Made by a program: the position numbers and the translations under genes. From the NCBI GenBank assembly GCA_964598245.1, contig CAZRAX010000024.1, positions 1-8,926 on the forward strand: DNA of 8,926 nucleotides, in the 5' to 3' direction. The notes below the pieces were generated by a model. The model was not told the DNA's origin. It did no database searches and saw only the letters and a program-made list of their open reading frames with translations. Positions 1 to 6,151 of the stretch are shown in pieces; positions within the stretch are counted from its first letter, which is position 1, and the number at the start of each line of letters is the position of its first letter. The stretch is from JAACPR01 sp964598245. Lineage in GTDB: Bacteria; Patescibacteriota; Minisyncoccia; Phycocordibacterales; JAACPR01.

Positions 1-240
1 TGTGTACTCGTAACCACCGTCGTTTTGTGCGTACTCGTAGCCTCCGTCATTGTATATGTACTCGTAACCACCGTCGTTTTGTGCGTACTCGTAGCCTCCG
101 TCATTGTATGTGTACTCGTAACCACCGTCGTTTTGTGCGTACTCGTAACCACCGTCATTGTATGTGTACTCGTAACCACCGTCGTTTTGTGCGTACTCGT
201 AGCCACCGTCATTGTATGTGTACTCGTAACCACCGTCGTT
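1..240 (-). repeat. In-frame 27-bp tandem repeat (54-bp A/B higher-order unit)
   Basis: Nine copies of a 27-bp unit are read on the minus strand, the last truncated. Units at 240-214, 186-160, 132-106, 78-52 and 24-1 are type A (ending ACA TAC; unit 7 has ATA TAC). Units at 213-187, 159-133, 105-79 and 51-25 are type B (starting AAT, ending GCA CAA). Differences between copies are almost all synonymous and fall in the Gly-Gly codons; the one amino-acid change is Thr to Ile in unit 7. The strict A/B alternation suggests amplification of a 54-bp unit. G+C is about 50% here, against roughly 30% around it. Because the unit is a multiple of three, other frames also stay open, so plus-strand ORFs here are artefacts. 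Confidence 0.95.
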
Positions 241-351
241 ATAATAATACTGCGCATCAACAGTAAAAGGCACAACGATCATAGAGATAAAAACAACCGC
301 TGAAATAAATTTAGTCATATTTTTTTGATTAACAAATTTAATCTTTTTCAT
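1..351 (-). CDS. Secreted tyrosine-rich nonapeptide-repeat protein (partial, runs off the left edge)
   Basis: The minus strand stays open from ATG at 351-349 to the window edge, giving 117 residues with no stop. Residues 1-33 form a Sec-type signal peptide: lysines at 2, 3 and 5, a hydrophobic core (about 16-30) and a likely VDA cleavage site before Gln34. After Q-Y-Y-Y come nine repeats, the last cut by the edge, alternating NDGGYEYTY and NDGGYEYAQ. NDGG is turn-like and YEYTY is strand-like with tyrosines on one face, so a stacked beta structure is plausible; this is inference. The repeats are acidic and about 28% Tyr. A second possible start is Met12 (ATG at 318-316), which also leaves a good signal peptide; 351 was chosen because it lies just below a strong promoter. 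The gene follows a sortase on the same strand. I do not recognise the family, and the C-terminus, where a sortase signal would be, is outside the window. Surface fibre, adhesin or S-layer-like roles are guesses. Confidence 0.8.
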   Translation of the reverse strand, partial: MKKIKFVNQKNMTKFISAVVFISMIVVPFTVDAQYYYNDGGYEYTYNDGGYEYAQNDGGYEYTYNDGGYEYAQNDGGYEYTYNDGGYEYAQNDGGYEYIYNDGGYEYAQNDGGYEYT

Positions 352-360
352 AATCACTAT

Positions 361-389
361 ATTATATATTACTTTTTTAAAATAGTCAA
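361..389 (-). promoter_or_regulatory. Sigma70-type promoter of the repeat-protein gene
   Basis: On the minus strand there is TTGACT (389-384), a 17-bp spacer and a perfect TATAAT (366-361). Only 9 nt separate the -10 from the ATG at 351, so the predicted transcript starts about 0-4 nt before the start codon. If Met12 were the true start, the leader would be about 35 nt. Confidence 0.75.
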
Positions 390-441
390 GTACATAATCA
401 ATCCTCTTTTATGGACTCACAAATAGAGCTCTTTTAGTGTT

Positions 442-1053
442 TTAAACCTTTTTATCAAAAACAGCCTCAACTACCCACCGGTCTTGTTTTCTACCAAAAG
501 TATCACAAGTAGAAATAGTCAGCTTTCTTTTTGAAGAATCAAATGTAACCAAAGCATTATTTTCATCAACTAAATTAACAGATGAGACCTTGTAGAGATA
601 AGTTTCTCCATTAGCAATAATTTTAATTTCATCTCCAGTTTGTAATTTATTTAAATTATTAAAAGTTTTATAAGCTTCATTTTGAACAATTTGCCAATTA
701 GTACTATGTCCAAAAATAAACATATTACCTCTCTCAATAGAACCAGACCCTGGGTAATGAACTGCTCCCGATTGTAAAGCTTGATCCAAAATATCAACAT
801 CAGGATTTTGTGGTTGATTAATTATTGAATTAACATCAATTTTATCAATAATAATTTGGTTTGGTCTTGTATATCGTTCTGATGAAATATCAATAATTTG
901 ATTTTCATTTTCAACAAAAGGAATTTGGGGGGTTATAGTAAAAAATTTTGGAGATAACCCAAGAATAGATAAAGCAACGATTGTTAAAATAAAAATAACA
1001 ATCGCAAAAACAAATGAATAAATTATTGATTTTATATCTAACTTATTTTTCAT
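442..1053 (-). CDS. Sortase family transpeptidase, membrane anchored
   Basis: This 203-residue protein has a short charged N-terminus, one membrane helix (about 11-33) and an extracytoplasmic sortase beta-barrel. The catalytic residues are visible: His116 in GNMFIFGHS, Cys183 in LTISTC and a downstream Arg (Arg192 in QDRWVVEAVF; Arg188 is an alternative). The sequence around GAVHYPGSGS before the histidine resembles class D/E-like sortases, but I cannot assign a class firmly. Sortases cleave a C-terminal sorting signal of exported proteins and join it to an amine on the cell surface, or polymerise pilins. The gene is complete and ends in TAA at 444-442. It lies 90 bp upstream of the secreted repeat protein on the same strand, so that protein is a candidate substrate (inference). 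A strong promoter sits directly at its start codon, and no Shine-Dalgarno sequence is present. Confidence 0.9.
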   Translation of the reverse strand: MKNKLDIKSIIYSFVFAIVIFILTIVALSILGLSPKFFTITPQIPFVENENQIIDISSERYTRPNQIIIDKIDVNSIINQPQNPDVDILDQALQSGAVHYPGSGSIERGNMFIFGHSTNWQIVQNEAYKTFNNLNKLQTGDEIKIIANGETYLYKVSSVNLVDENNALVTFDSSKRKLTISTCDTFGRKQDRWVVEAVFDKKV

Positions 1054-1060
1054 CTTTAAA

Positions 1061-1089
1061 ATAATACTACTTTTTTAGTAATTTGTCAA
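1061..1089 (-). promoter_or_regulatory. Sigma70-type promoter of the sortase gene
   Basis: On the minus strand there is a perfect TTGACA (1089-1084), a 17-bp spacer and TATTAT (1066-1061, 5 of 6). Only 7 nt lie between the -10 and the ATG at 1053, so the mRNA should begin at or within about 2 nt of the start codon (leaderless). Confidence 0.8.
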
Positions 1090-1109
1090 TTAAAATCACC
1101 TAAATTAGC

Positions 1110-1137
1110 TCGACTTTTTATAATTTTAGGTTAAAAT
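1110..1137 (+). promoter_or_regulatory. Possible promoter of tRNA-Tyr
   Basis: TCGACT (1110-1115, 4 of 6), a 16-bp spacer and TAAAAT (1132-1137, 5 of 6) lie 10 nt before the tRNA. The spacing fits, but both boxes are imperfect. It points away from the sortase promoter in the same 94-bp gap. Confidence 0.4.
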
Positions 1138-1147
1138 GTTGTTTATT

Positions 1148-1231
1148 GCGTAGGTGGCAGAGCGGTCAAATGCAGCGGACTGTAAATCCGCCGGGCTAAG
1201 CCCTACGGGGGTTCAAATCCCTCCCTGCGCA
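1148..1231 (+). tRNA. tRNA-Tyr (anticodon GUA)
   Basis: This 84-nt class II tRNA has acceptor GCGTAGG (1148-1154) paired with CCTGCGC (1224-1230) and discriminator A1231. The anticodon stem is GCGGA/TCCGC around loop CTGTAAA, with GTA at 1182-1184. The variable arm is long, as expected for bacterial tRNA-Tyr (CGGGCTAAGCCC region), and the T loop is TTCAAAT. CCA is not encoded, so it must be added enzymatically. A degenerate copy of its central part follows directly. Confidence 0.95.
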
Positions 1232-1243
1232 CACAAAATCCAT

Positions 1244-1306
1244 TTGCAATGCAGTCAAATGCAGTGGACTGTCTTTATAAATATTGCCGCCGGGCTAAGC
1301 CCCTAC
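1244..1306 (+). pseudogene. Degenerate tandem copy of tRNA-Tyr overlapping the 3' end of clpB
   Basis: Bases 1251-1272 match 1162-1183 of tRNA-Tyr at 20 of 22 positions. Bases 1287-1301 match 1188-1202 exactly, and the match continues to CTAC at 1306 after one extra C. Weaker similarity extends left to 1244 (9 of 13). Between the two blocks the four bases AAAT of the real anticodon loop and stem are replaced by 14 bases, so the anticodon loop is interrupted. No T arm or acceptor end remains, so it cannot be a working tRNA. An offset of about 89 bp suggests decay of a tandem duplicate. Read on the minus strand, it encodes the last residues (VGA) and the TAG stop of the ClpB gene. Confidence 0.85.
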
Positions 1307-3985
1307 TTCTTCTCTTAAAGCACTTTCTTCACTATAGATATTATTCTTTCCTTTTTTACTCAGAACTTCAAATACAAAATCACCTTTTTTTAATTCAATT
1401 TTAATAACTTGCCCATTAGAAACCTGCTTCTTGATAATCAATTGTGCTAGTGGATCAAGAATTTTTGTTTGAATTAATCTTTTAATTGGTCTAGCCCCAT
1501 AATGCGGGTCGTAGCCTTTTTCGGCAAGATAATTCAAAACCGAAGATGAAACTGTAATGTTTATGTTTTTATTATCAAGTCTTTTTTTAACTTCATCAAT
1601 CTGAATACCGACAATTTTTTTAATCGCTTTTTTACTCAAAATATCAAAAACTACAATATCATCTAATCTGTTCAAAAATTCTGGGCGAAAATGCTCTTTG
1701 AGTGATTTTTCAACTTTTATTTTTGCTTCATCATATTGATTTTCGGTATCATTTTTATCAACAAAACCAATTTTTTCCATTTTATCTATGTGTTCTGCAC
1801 CAATATTTGAAGTTAAAATAATTACAGAATTTTTAAAGTTAACAATTCTACCCTTGTTATCAGTTAAACGACCATTATCTAAAACCTGCAACAGAATATT
1901 AAAAACCTCTGGGTGAGCCTTTTCTATTTCATCAAAAAGAATAATTGAATAAGGTTTATGCCTAATGGTTTCTGTTAAGGATCCAGATTCATCATGACCA
2001 ACATATCCAGGAGGTGCACCAATTAATTTTGAAACTGAATGCTTTTCCATAAATTCCGACATATCAACTCTAACCAATGCTTTTTCATCATTAAACATGA
2101 ATTCTGCAAGAGTTTTTGTTAACTCTGTTTTCCCAACACCAGTAGGCCCCAAGAAAATGAAAGATCCAATTGGACGATTAGGATCGGCAACACCAGCCCG
2201 AGACCTACGAATTGTGTTAGCAATTTTTTTGATTGCTTCTTTTTGCCCAACAATTTTCTTTTGAAGCTCTAATTCCATTCTTGATAGTTTGTCTGCTTCT
2301 TCTTCTAACATTTTAGAAACAGGAATACCCGTCCAGCGAGATACAACTGCTGCGATATCTTCTTCAGCAATTTCTTCTTTTAAAATTTGACGAGAACTTT
2401 GTAGTTTTTTTAAACGACGCTCTTTTGATTTTAAATCTTTTTCTAGATTTGGAATAATTCCATAACGAATCTCGGCGGCTTTTGCTAAATCAGAAATTGA
2501 TTCTGCAGCTTCAGCATCTAATCTTGATTTTTCTAGGTCTGCTTTTAAATTTTTGATATCAATAATAGTTTCTTTTTCATTCTTCCACTTCAGTTCAAGT
2601 TCTTTAATACCTTCTTTTAGATCAGCAATTTCTTTTTCAACTTTTTTTAATCTATCATTAGTTTTTTTATTTTTCTTTGGTTCTGAATTCAAAGCTTCTT
2701 TTTCAATTTCCAATCTCATGATTTTTCTACGAGTATTCTCTAATTCTGGAGGCATATTTTCAAGAGAAATTTTCAAACTAGAAGCTGATTCATCAATCAA
2801 ATCTACTGCCTTATCTGGCAAAAAACGATCTGAAATATAACGACTGGATAATTCTACCGAAGCAACAATAGCGTCATCAGAAATACGAACACCGTGATAA
2901 AGTTCATATTTTTCCTTTAGACCACGCATAATAGCAATAGCATCTTCAATTGATGGCTCCGAGACCAATACTGGCTGGAAACGACGAGTTAGGGCTCCGT
3001 CTTTTTCAATATATTTTTGATATTCTTTTAGGGTTGTGGCTCCAATTGCTTTAAGGTCACCACGAGCTAAAGCAGGCTTTAACATATTTGAAGCATCCAA
3101 TGAACCCTCGGCTGCACCTGCACCTGCTAGTGTATGAATTTCATCAATAAATAAAATAATTTTACCTTCGGCTTGAGTAACTTCTTTAATAATTTTTTTA
3201 AGTCTATCTTCAAATTCACCACGATACTTTGTTCCCGCCACCAAAGAACCCAAATCCAAAGAAACTAATTCTTTATCTTTTAATGATTCTGGAATATCCC
3301 CCTGTGCAATCCTATTAGCCAATCCCTCAATAATTGCAGTTTTACCGACACCAGGTTCTCCAATCATGATCGGATTATTTTTTGTTCGTCTTGATAGTAT
3401 CTGAACAACACGATTTATTTCTTGATCTCTACCGATAACTGGATCTAATTTATTATTTTTTGCTTTTTCAGTTAAACTAACAGTGTATTTTTTAATTGAT
3501 TTGTAGCTTTTTGGTATTTCATTACCACTTTTAATATCTTTTTTAAGTTCTTCAAGAATTTTTACAACTTCTTTTTTCCCAACTCTAAAAGTTTCTAAAA
3601 TTTCTTGAGCAGGACTTTTGACATCAAAAATTGCTAAAAATAAATGTTCTGTTGAAACAAATTCATCTTTTAAATTAGCAGCTACTCTCGTTGAATGTTC
3701 AATGATTTGTGCTAGCTCTGGTGCAAGATACATTTGGAAAGAAGGAGTTAGCGTTTCTTTATTTTCTGGACCCTCAATCATATCTAATAAATTTTCAACC
3801 ATCAAAACAGAGTCAACGGACATTTTATCCAAAATTGAAATAACCATGCTTTCATCTTGCATAACTAGTGCAGTCAAAAGATGGACAGAATTAACATGAT
3901 TTTGTCCTCTTTCAACAGCAAGTTCGTGAGCATGTTTTATTGCTTCTCTTGCTTTTGATGTGAAGTTTTTGAAAGGTGGTACCAT
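1295..3985 (-). CDS. clpB: ClpB-type AAA+ protein disaggregase with a ClpC-like IGF loop
   Basis: This 896-residue, two-ring Hsp100 ATPase has a Clp N-domain (about 5-145); D1 with Walker A GEPGVGKT (209-216), pore loop KYRGEF (253-258), Walker B ILFIDE (277-282) and TRRF (333-336); a full-length coiled-coil M domain (about 410-535); and D2 with GPTGVGKT (613-620), pore loop GYVGHDE (660-666), ILFDE (682-686) and sensor-2 GARPIKR (830-836). The long M domain and the ADPNRPIGS stretch mark it as ClpB, the DnaK-linked chaperone that threads aggregated proteins through its pore. Unlike ordinary ClpB, it has about nine extra residues after TSNIGA, containing IGF (739-741), where ClpA/ClpC/ClpX dock on ClpP. 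Its size is slightly above the usual 850-870. The final VGA and the stop lie in tRNA-derived DNA. The start at 3985 leaves the normal N-domain beginning FTSKAREAI. Confidence 0.93.
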   Translation of the reverse strand: MVPPFKNFTSKAREAIKHAHELAVERGQNHVNSVHLLTALVMQDESMVISILDKMSVDSVLMVENLLDMIEGPENKETLTPSFQMYLAPELAQIIEHSTRVAANLKDEFVSTEHLFLAIFDVKSPAQEILETFRVGKKEVVKILEELKKDIKSGNEIPKSYKSIKKYTVSLTEKAKNNKLDPVIGRDQEINRVVQILSRRTKNNPIMIGEPGVGKTAIIEGLANRIAQGDIPESLKDKELVSLDLGSLVAGTKYRGEFEDRLKKIIKEVTQAEGKIILFIDEIHTLAGAGAAEGSLDASNMLKPALARGDLKAIGATTLKEYQKYIEKDGALTRRFQPVLVSEPSIEDAIAIMRGLKEKYELYHGVRISDDAIVASVELSSRYISDRFLPDKAVDLIDESASSLKISLENMPPELENTRRKIMRLEIEKEALNSEPKKNKKTNDRLKKVEKEIADLKEGIKELELKWKNEKETIIDIKNLKADLEKSRLDAEAAESISDLAKAAEIRYGIIPNLEKDLKSKERRLKKLQSSRQILKEEIAEEDIAAVVSRWTGIPVSKMLEEEADKLSRMELELQKKIVGQKEAIKKIANTIRRSRAGVADPNRPIGSFIFLGPTGVGKTELTKTLAEFMFNDEKALVRVDMSEFMEKHSVSKLIGAPPGYVGHDESGSLTETIRHKPYSIILFDEIEKAHPEVFNILLQVLDNGRLTDNKGRIVNFKNSVIILTSNIGAEHIDKMEKIGFVDKNDTENQYDEAKIKVEKSLKEHFRPEFLNRLDDIVVFDILSKKAIKKIVGIQIDEVKKRLDNKNINITVSSSVLNYLAEKGYDPHYGARPIKRLIQTKILDPLAQLIIKKQVSNGQVIKIELKKGDFVFEVLSKKGKNNIYSEESALREEVGA

Positions 3986-3994
3986 AATGTTTAT

Positions 3995-4025
3995 ATTATA
4001 TAAAATAAAAATTAAAAAATGTAAA
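3995..4025 (-). promoter_or_regulatory. Promoter of clpB
   Basis: The minus strand carries TTTACA (4025-4020, 5 of 6) and TATAAT (4000-3995) with a 19-bp spacer; an overlapping TATATA (4002-3997) would give 17 bp. The TATAAT ends 9 nt before the ATG, predicting an almost leaderless mRNA. I see no CIRCE (HrcA) inverted repeat, so there is no visible heat-shock operator. Confidence 0.55.
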
Positions 4026-4036
4026 GTTTTTATTTT

Positions 4037-4882
4037 TTACTCTGCAATTTGATTTGTAGTACTTAAAAAAGTACTGATGACAGAAGACGGAGTAAAAGAA
4101 GTCGAATCAATCACCAAACTGTTTTTAAATCCAACTAACTCTCCTTTTAGATTAAGTAGCATGGCTCCTTTAACAATTTTACTTGGATCAACAGAAGTAT
4201 CAATAACTGAAAATTCTTCTTGTGGAATTGTTTCTGCATTTACGTCTTGTTCATTAAGTTCAATATTTTGGGATTCAATTGAAGTTACAATTCCTGTTGT
4301 AACAATATTTGAATTTTGACCAGACAAGGCGATTACCGATTGACCTAATTTTAATTTTTGAGAATTGCCAATGGTAACCTGACCAAAAGCAGGTGTAGAT
4401 GTACTTTGTTCAGGGATAGCTAAAATTGAAAAACTTTGACCAAAATTTTTAAAATTTAAATCAACTTTTGTTGAGTCTGGATAAACAGCAATATATTCTA
4501 AATCTTGATCTAATCCAACAGATGAAGTTAAGATATCTCCTGTGTTTGAAATCACCATCCCCAAACTAACAAAATTTTCTAAATCCCCATTTTTTTGGAA
4601 AATTCTAACTAAACTTTGAGAATTTTTTTCAACCGCCTCAACGGTTAAGTCTTCTTCTTTTACAACAACTGTTTCAATAATTTTTTCTTGTGGTTCATTT
4701 GTTTTTTCATCAATCTCGACGACTCTTTCAACAGTTCTTTCCACAACACGGTTGATTGTTTGTGTTACAGGTTCGGGGGCCTGTTCTAAAAGAGACACAG
4801 TTGTAATACCTGTTGCAATTGAAGTTACAAAGCTAACCAGTAAGGTTAGTAAAATTATTTGTTGTGTGTTTAAATCATTCAT
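4037..4882 (-). CDS. Membrane-anchored HtrA/DegP-like pseudoprotease (trypsin fold, triad lost)
   Basis: This 281-residue protein has an N-terminal membrane helix (about 8-31), a charged Val/Glu-rich linker (about 44-85) and a trypsin-like domain (about 85-275) facing outward. The HtrA framework is recognisable: GMVISNTGDILTSS (108-121), GQSVIALSG (180-188), TTGIVTSIE (195-203) and LLNLKGELVGF (242-252). At the triad positions, the usual TNNHV is TSSVG (His to Val122), the Asp before the LAVLKI-like strand is Ser150, and GNSGGP reads IVKGAM (Ser to Lys238). It is therefore unlikely to cut proteins and may bind peptides or act as a scaffold. No PDZ domain follows. It lies 55 bp downstream of the desulfurase and 51 bp upstream of clpB on the same strand. 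I found no clear promoter of its own; co-transcription with the desulfurase is likely. The family assignment is fairly sure, the role unknown. Confidence 0.75.
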   Translation of the reverse strand: MNDLNTQQIILLTLLVSFVTSIATGITTVSLLEQAPEPVTQTINRVVERTVERVVEIDEKTNEPQEKIIETVVVKEEDLTVEAVEKNSQSLVRIFQKNGDLENFVSLGMVISNTGDILTSSVGLDQDLEYIAVYPDSTKVDLNFKNFGQSFSILAIPEQSTSTPAFGQVTIGNSQKLKLGQSVIALSGQNSNIVTTGIVTSIESQNIELNEQDVNAETIPQEEFSVIDTSVDPSKIVKGAMLLNLKGELVGFKNSLVIDSTSFTPSSVISTFLSTTNQIAE

Positions 4883-4937
4883 TTAATTTTATGATTTCTT
4901 TTATGACTCCCCTTATTTTTATAAATAATATTGTACA

Positions 4938-6116
4938 CTATTTAATAACTTTTGCCAAAAATTGAATTGTTCTATCAATATCTTTTCTAACTGTATCTTT
5001 CCCCATACTAAATCGTAATGATGACTTTGCACATTCTGGATTAATTGATTCAACAACGTATGAGCTTGAGAGTTCTGTTAAATTCCTGCAAGCTGTCATC
5101 GAGGCACAAGCTACTCCCATTTCATCCAACTGAATTACAGTAAATTCTGCATTTAAATTTGGAATACAAATATTTATATTGTTAGGAAGTCTTTTTTTTA
5201 TAGAACCGTTTATGGTTGCCTGCGGAATTTTTTCTCTAATTTCTTCAAAAAAATAATTTTGCAACTTTTGTAATCTTTTTGATTCTTTATCTTTATTTTG
5301 AAATGCTTTTTCTAAAGCAACTTGAAATCCGACAATTAATGGTAAATTTTCTGTTCCCGCTCGCAAACCAAATTCTTGACCACCACCAAAAGAAATTTTT
5401 TCCAAATTAATATAATCTTTTCTAATCAAGCAACCAACTCCTTTTGGGCCATAAATTTTTGAACCATCTAGACTCATTAAATCAACCCCAAGTTGATCAA
5501 CATTAATATCTAAATAATTTGGCGCCTGACTAGCATCAGTATGAACAAAGGGATAATCTTTTTTAGAAAGGCCATTTTCTTTTTTATACTTTGAAACTTT
5601 TCTTGAAATATCTCTAATTGGTAAAATTGTTCCAACTTCGTTATTGGCTAGCATCACCGAAATTAAAACCGTATTGTCTTTAATTTCATTAATAATTTCT
5701 CCTGAATTAATTAGCCCCTTTTCATTTGCTTTTAAATAAGTGACTTCTATATCATTTTTTTCTAAATAATTACAAACTTCTAAGACAGCGACATGTTCTA
5801 TGTTGGTTGTAATAATATGTGGTTTCGAAATTTTATTTTTTTTAGCAAAATTAACCAAGCCTAAAATAGCTAAATTATTACTCTCCGTTCCACCACCCGT
5901 AAAAATAATTTCATTATCTTTAACCTGAACCAATCTGGCAACTTTTTTTCTAGACTCTTCTAAAACTTTTTTATTTTTTAAACCCTCCTGATGAATTGAT
6001 TGACAATTAGCAAAAGAGCTCGAAAAATATTTTTTCATTTCCTTTAAAACATCTTGATCAACTGGTGTTGTTGATGCGTAATCTAGAAAAATTCTTTTAT
6101 TAATTTTGTTAAACAT
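4938..6116 (-). CDS. Cysteine desulfurase, NifS/IscS-like (PLP enzyme)
   Basis: This 392-residue fold-type I aminotransferase-family enzyme takes sulfur from L-cysteine as an enzyme persulfide, giving alanine, for tRNA thiolation or Fe-S clusters. It starts with the typical FLDYASTTP. Visible motifs are GGGTESNNLA (74-83), His108 stacking over PLP, HTDASQ (192-197), the PLP lysine Lys220 in SKIYGPKG, GGQEFGLRAGTEN (245-257) and catalytic Cys343 on a long IscS-type loop. Length is normal for the family. Oddities: the residue before the PLP lysine is Ser rather than the usual His; the loop reads SMTACRN instead of SGSACTS; and a further Cys337 lies six residues upstream. No scaffold (IscU/SufU) or MnmA gene is in the window, so the acceptor is unknown. 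It is divergent from the DUF4446 gene across 26 bp. Confidence 0.92.
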   Translation of the reverse strand: MFNKINKRIFLDYASTTPVDQDVLKEMKKYFSSSFANCQSIHQEGLKNKKVLEESRKKVARLVQVKDNEIIFTGGGTESNNLAILGLVNFAKKNKISKPHIITTNIEHVAVLEVCNYLEKNDIEVTYLKANEKGLINSGEIINEIKDNTVLISVMLANNEVGTILPIRDISRKVSKYKKENGLSKKDYPFVHTDASQAPNYLDINVDQLGVDLMSLDGSKIYGPKGVGCLIRKDYINLEKISFGGGQEFGLRAGTENLPLIVGFQVALEKAFQNKDKESKRLQKLQNYFFEEIREKIPQATINGSIKKRLPNNINICIPNLNAEFTVIQLDEMGVACASMTACRNLTELSSSYVVESINPECAKSSLRFSMGKDTVRKDIDRTIQFLAKVIK

Positions 6117-6133
6117 GATTATAGTTATATAAT
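6106..6133 (+). promoter_or_regulatory. Promoter of the DUF4446-infB-rbfA operon
   Basis: TTGTTA (6106-6111, 4 of 6), a 16-bp spacer and a perfect TATAAT (6128-6133) end 9 nt before the ATG at 6143. The -35 lies inside the start region of the divergent desulfurase gene. The short distance predicts a nearly leaderless mRNA. Confidence 0.6.
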
Positions 6134-6151
6134 ACTCTTTGTATGAATCAA
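6124..6151 (-). promoter_or_regulatory. Promoter of the cysteine desulfurase gene
   Basis: The minus strand has TTGATT (6151-6146, 4 of 6), a 16-bp spacer and TATAAC (6129-6124, 5 of 6), ending 7 nt before the ATG at 6116. The -35 box lies inside the first codons of the divergent DUF4446 gene, and the -10 overlaps that gene's -10 by two bases. Confidence 0.55.

Noticed and set aside
1..240. Regular repeats that could suggest a CRISPR array
   Set aside because: Units are 27 bp head to tail with no unique spacers, and they keep an exact reading frame after a signal peptide on the minus strand. They are coding repeats.
25..303. Open frames on the plus strand across the repeats (Val/Thr- or Arg/His-rich)
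   Set aside because: They exist only because the repeat unit is a multiple of three. The minus-strand frame has the promoter, the signal peptide and a sensible composition.
390..441. Partial dyad around AGAGCTC and CTCTTTT after the sortase gene as a terminator
   Set aside because: The stem is short with a mismatch and has no T-tract in the direction of transcription, so sortase transcripts may simply run into the repeat-protein gene.
2553..2840. Plus-strand ORFs inside clpB and other genes (2553-2840, 3618-3899, 4077-4319)
   Set aside because: They lie opposite conserved coding sequence and have low-complexity Phe/Ser-rich translations typical of antisense shadows.
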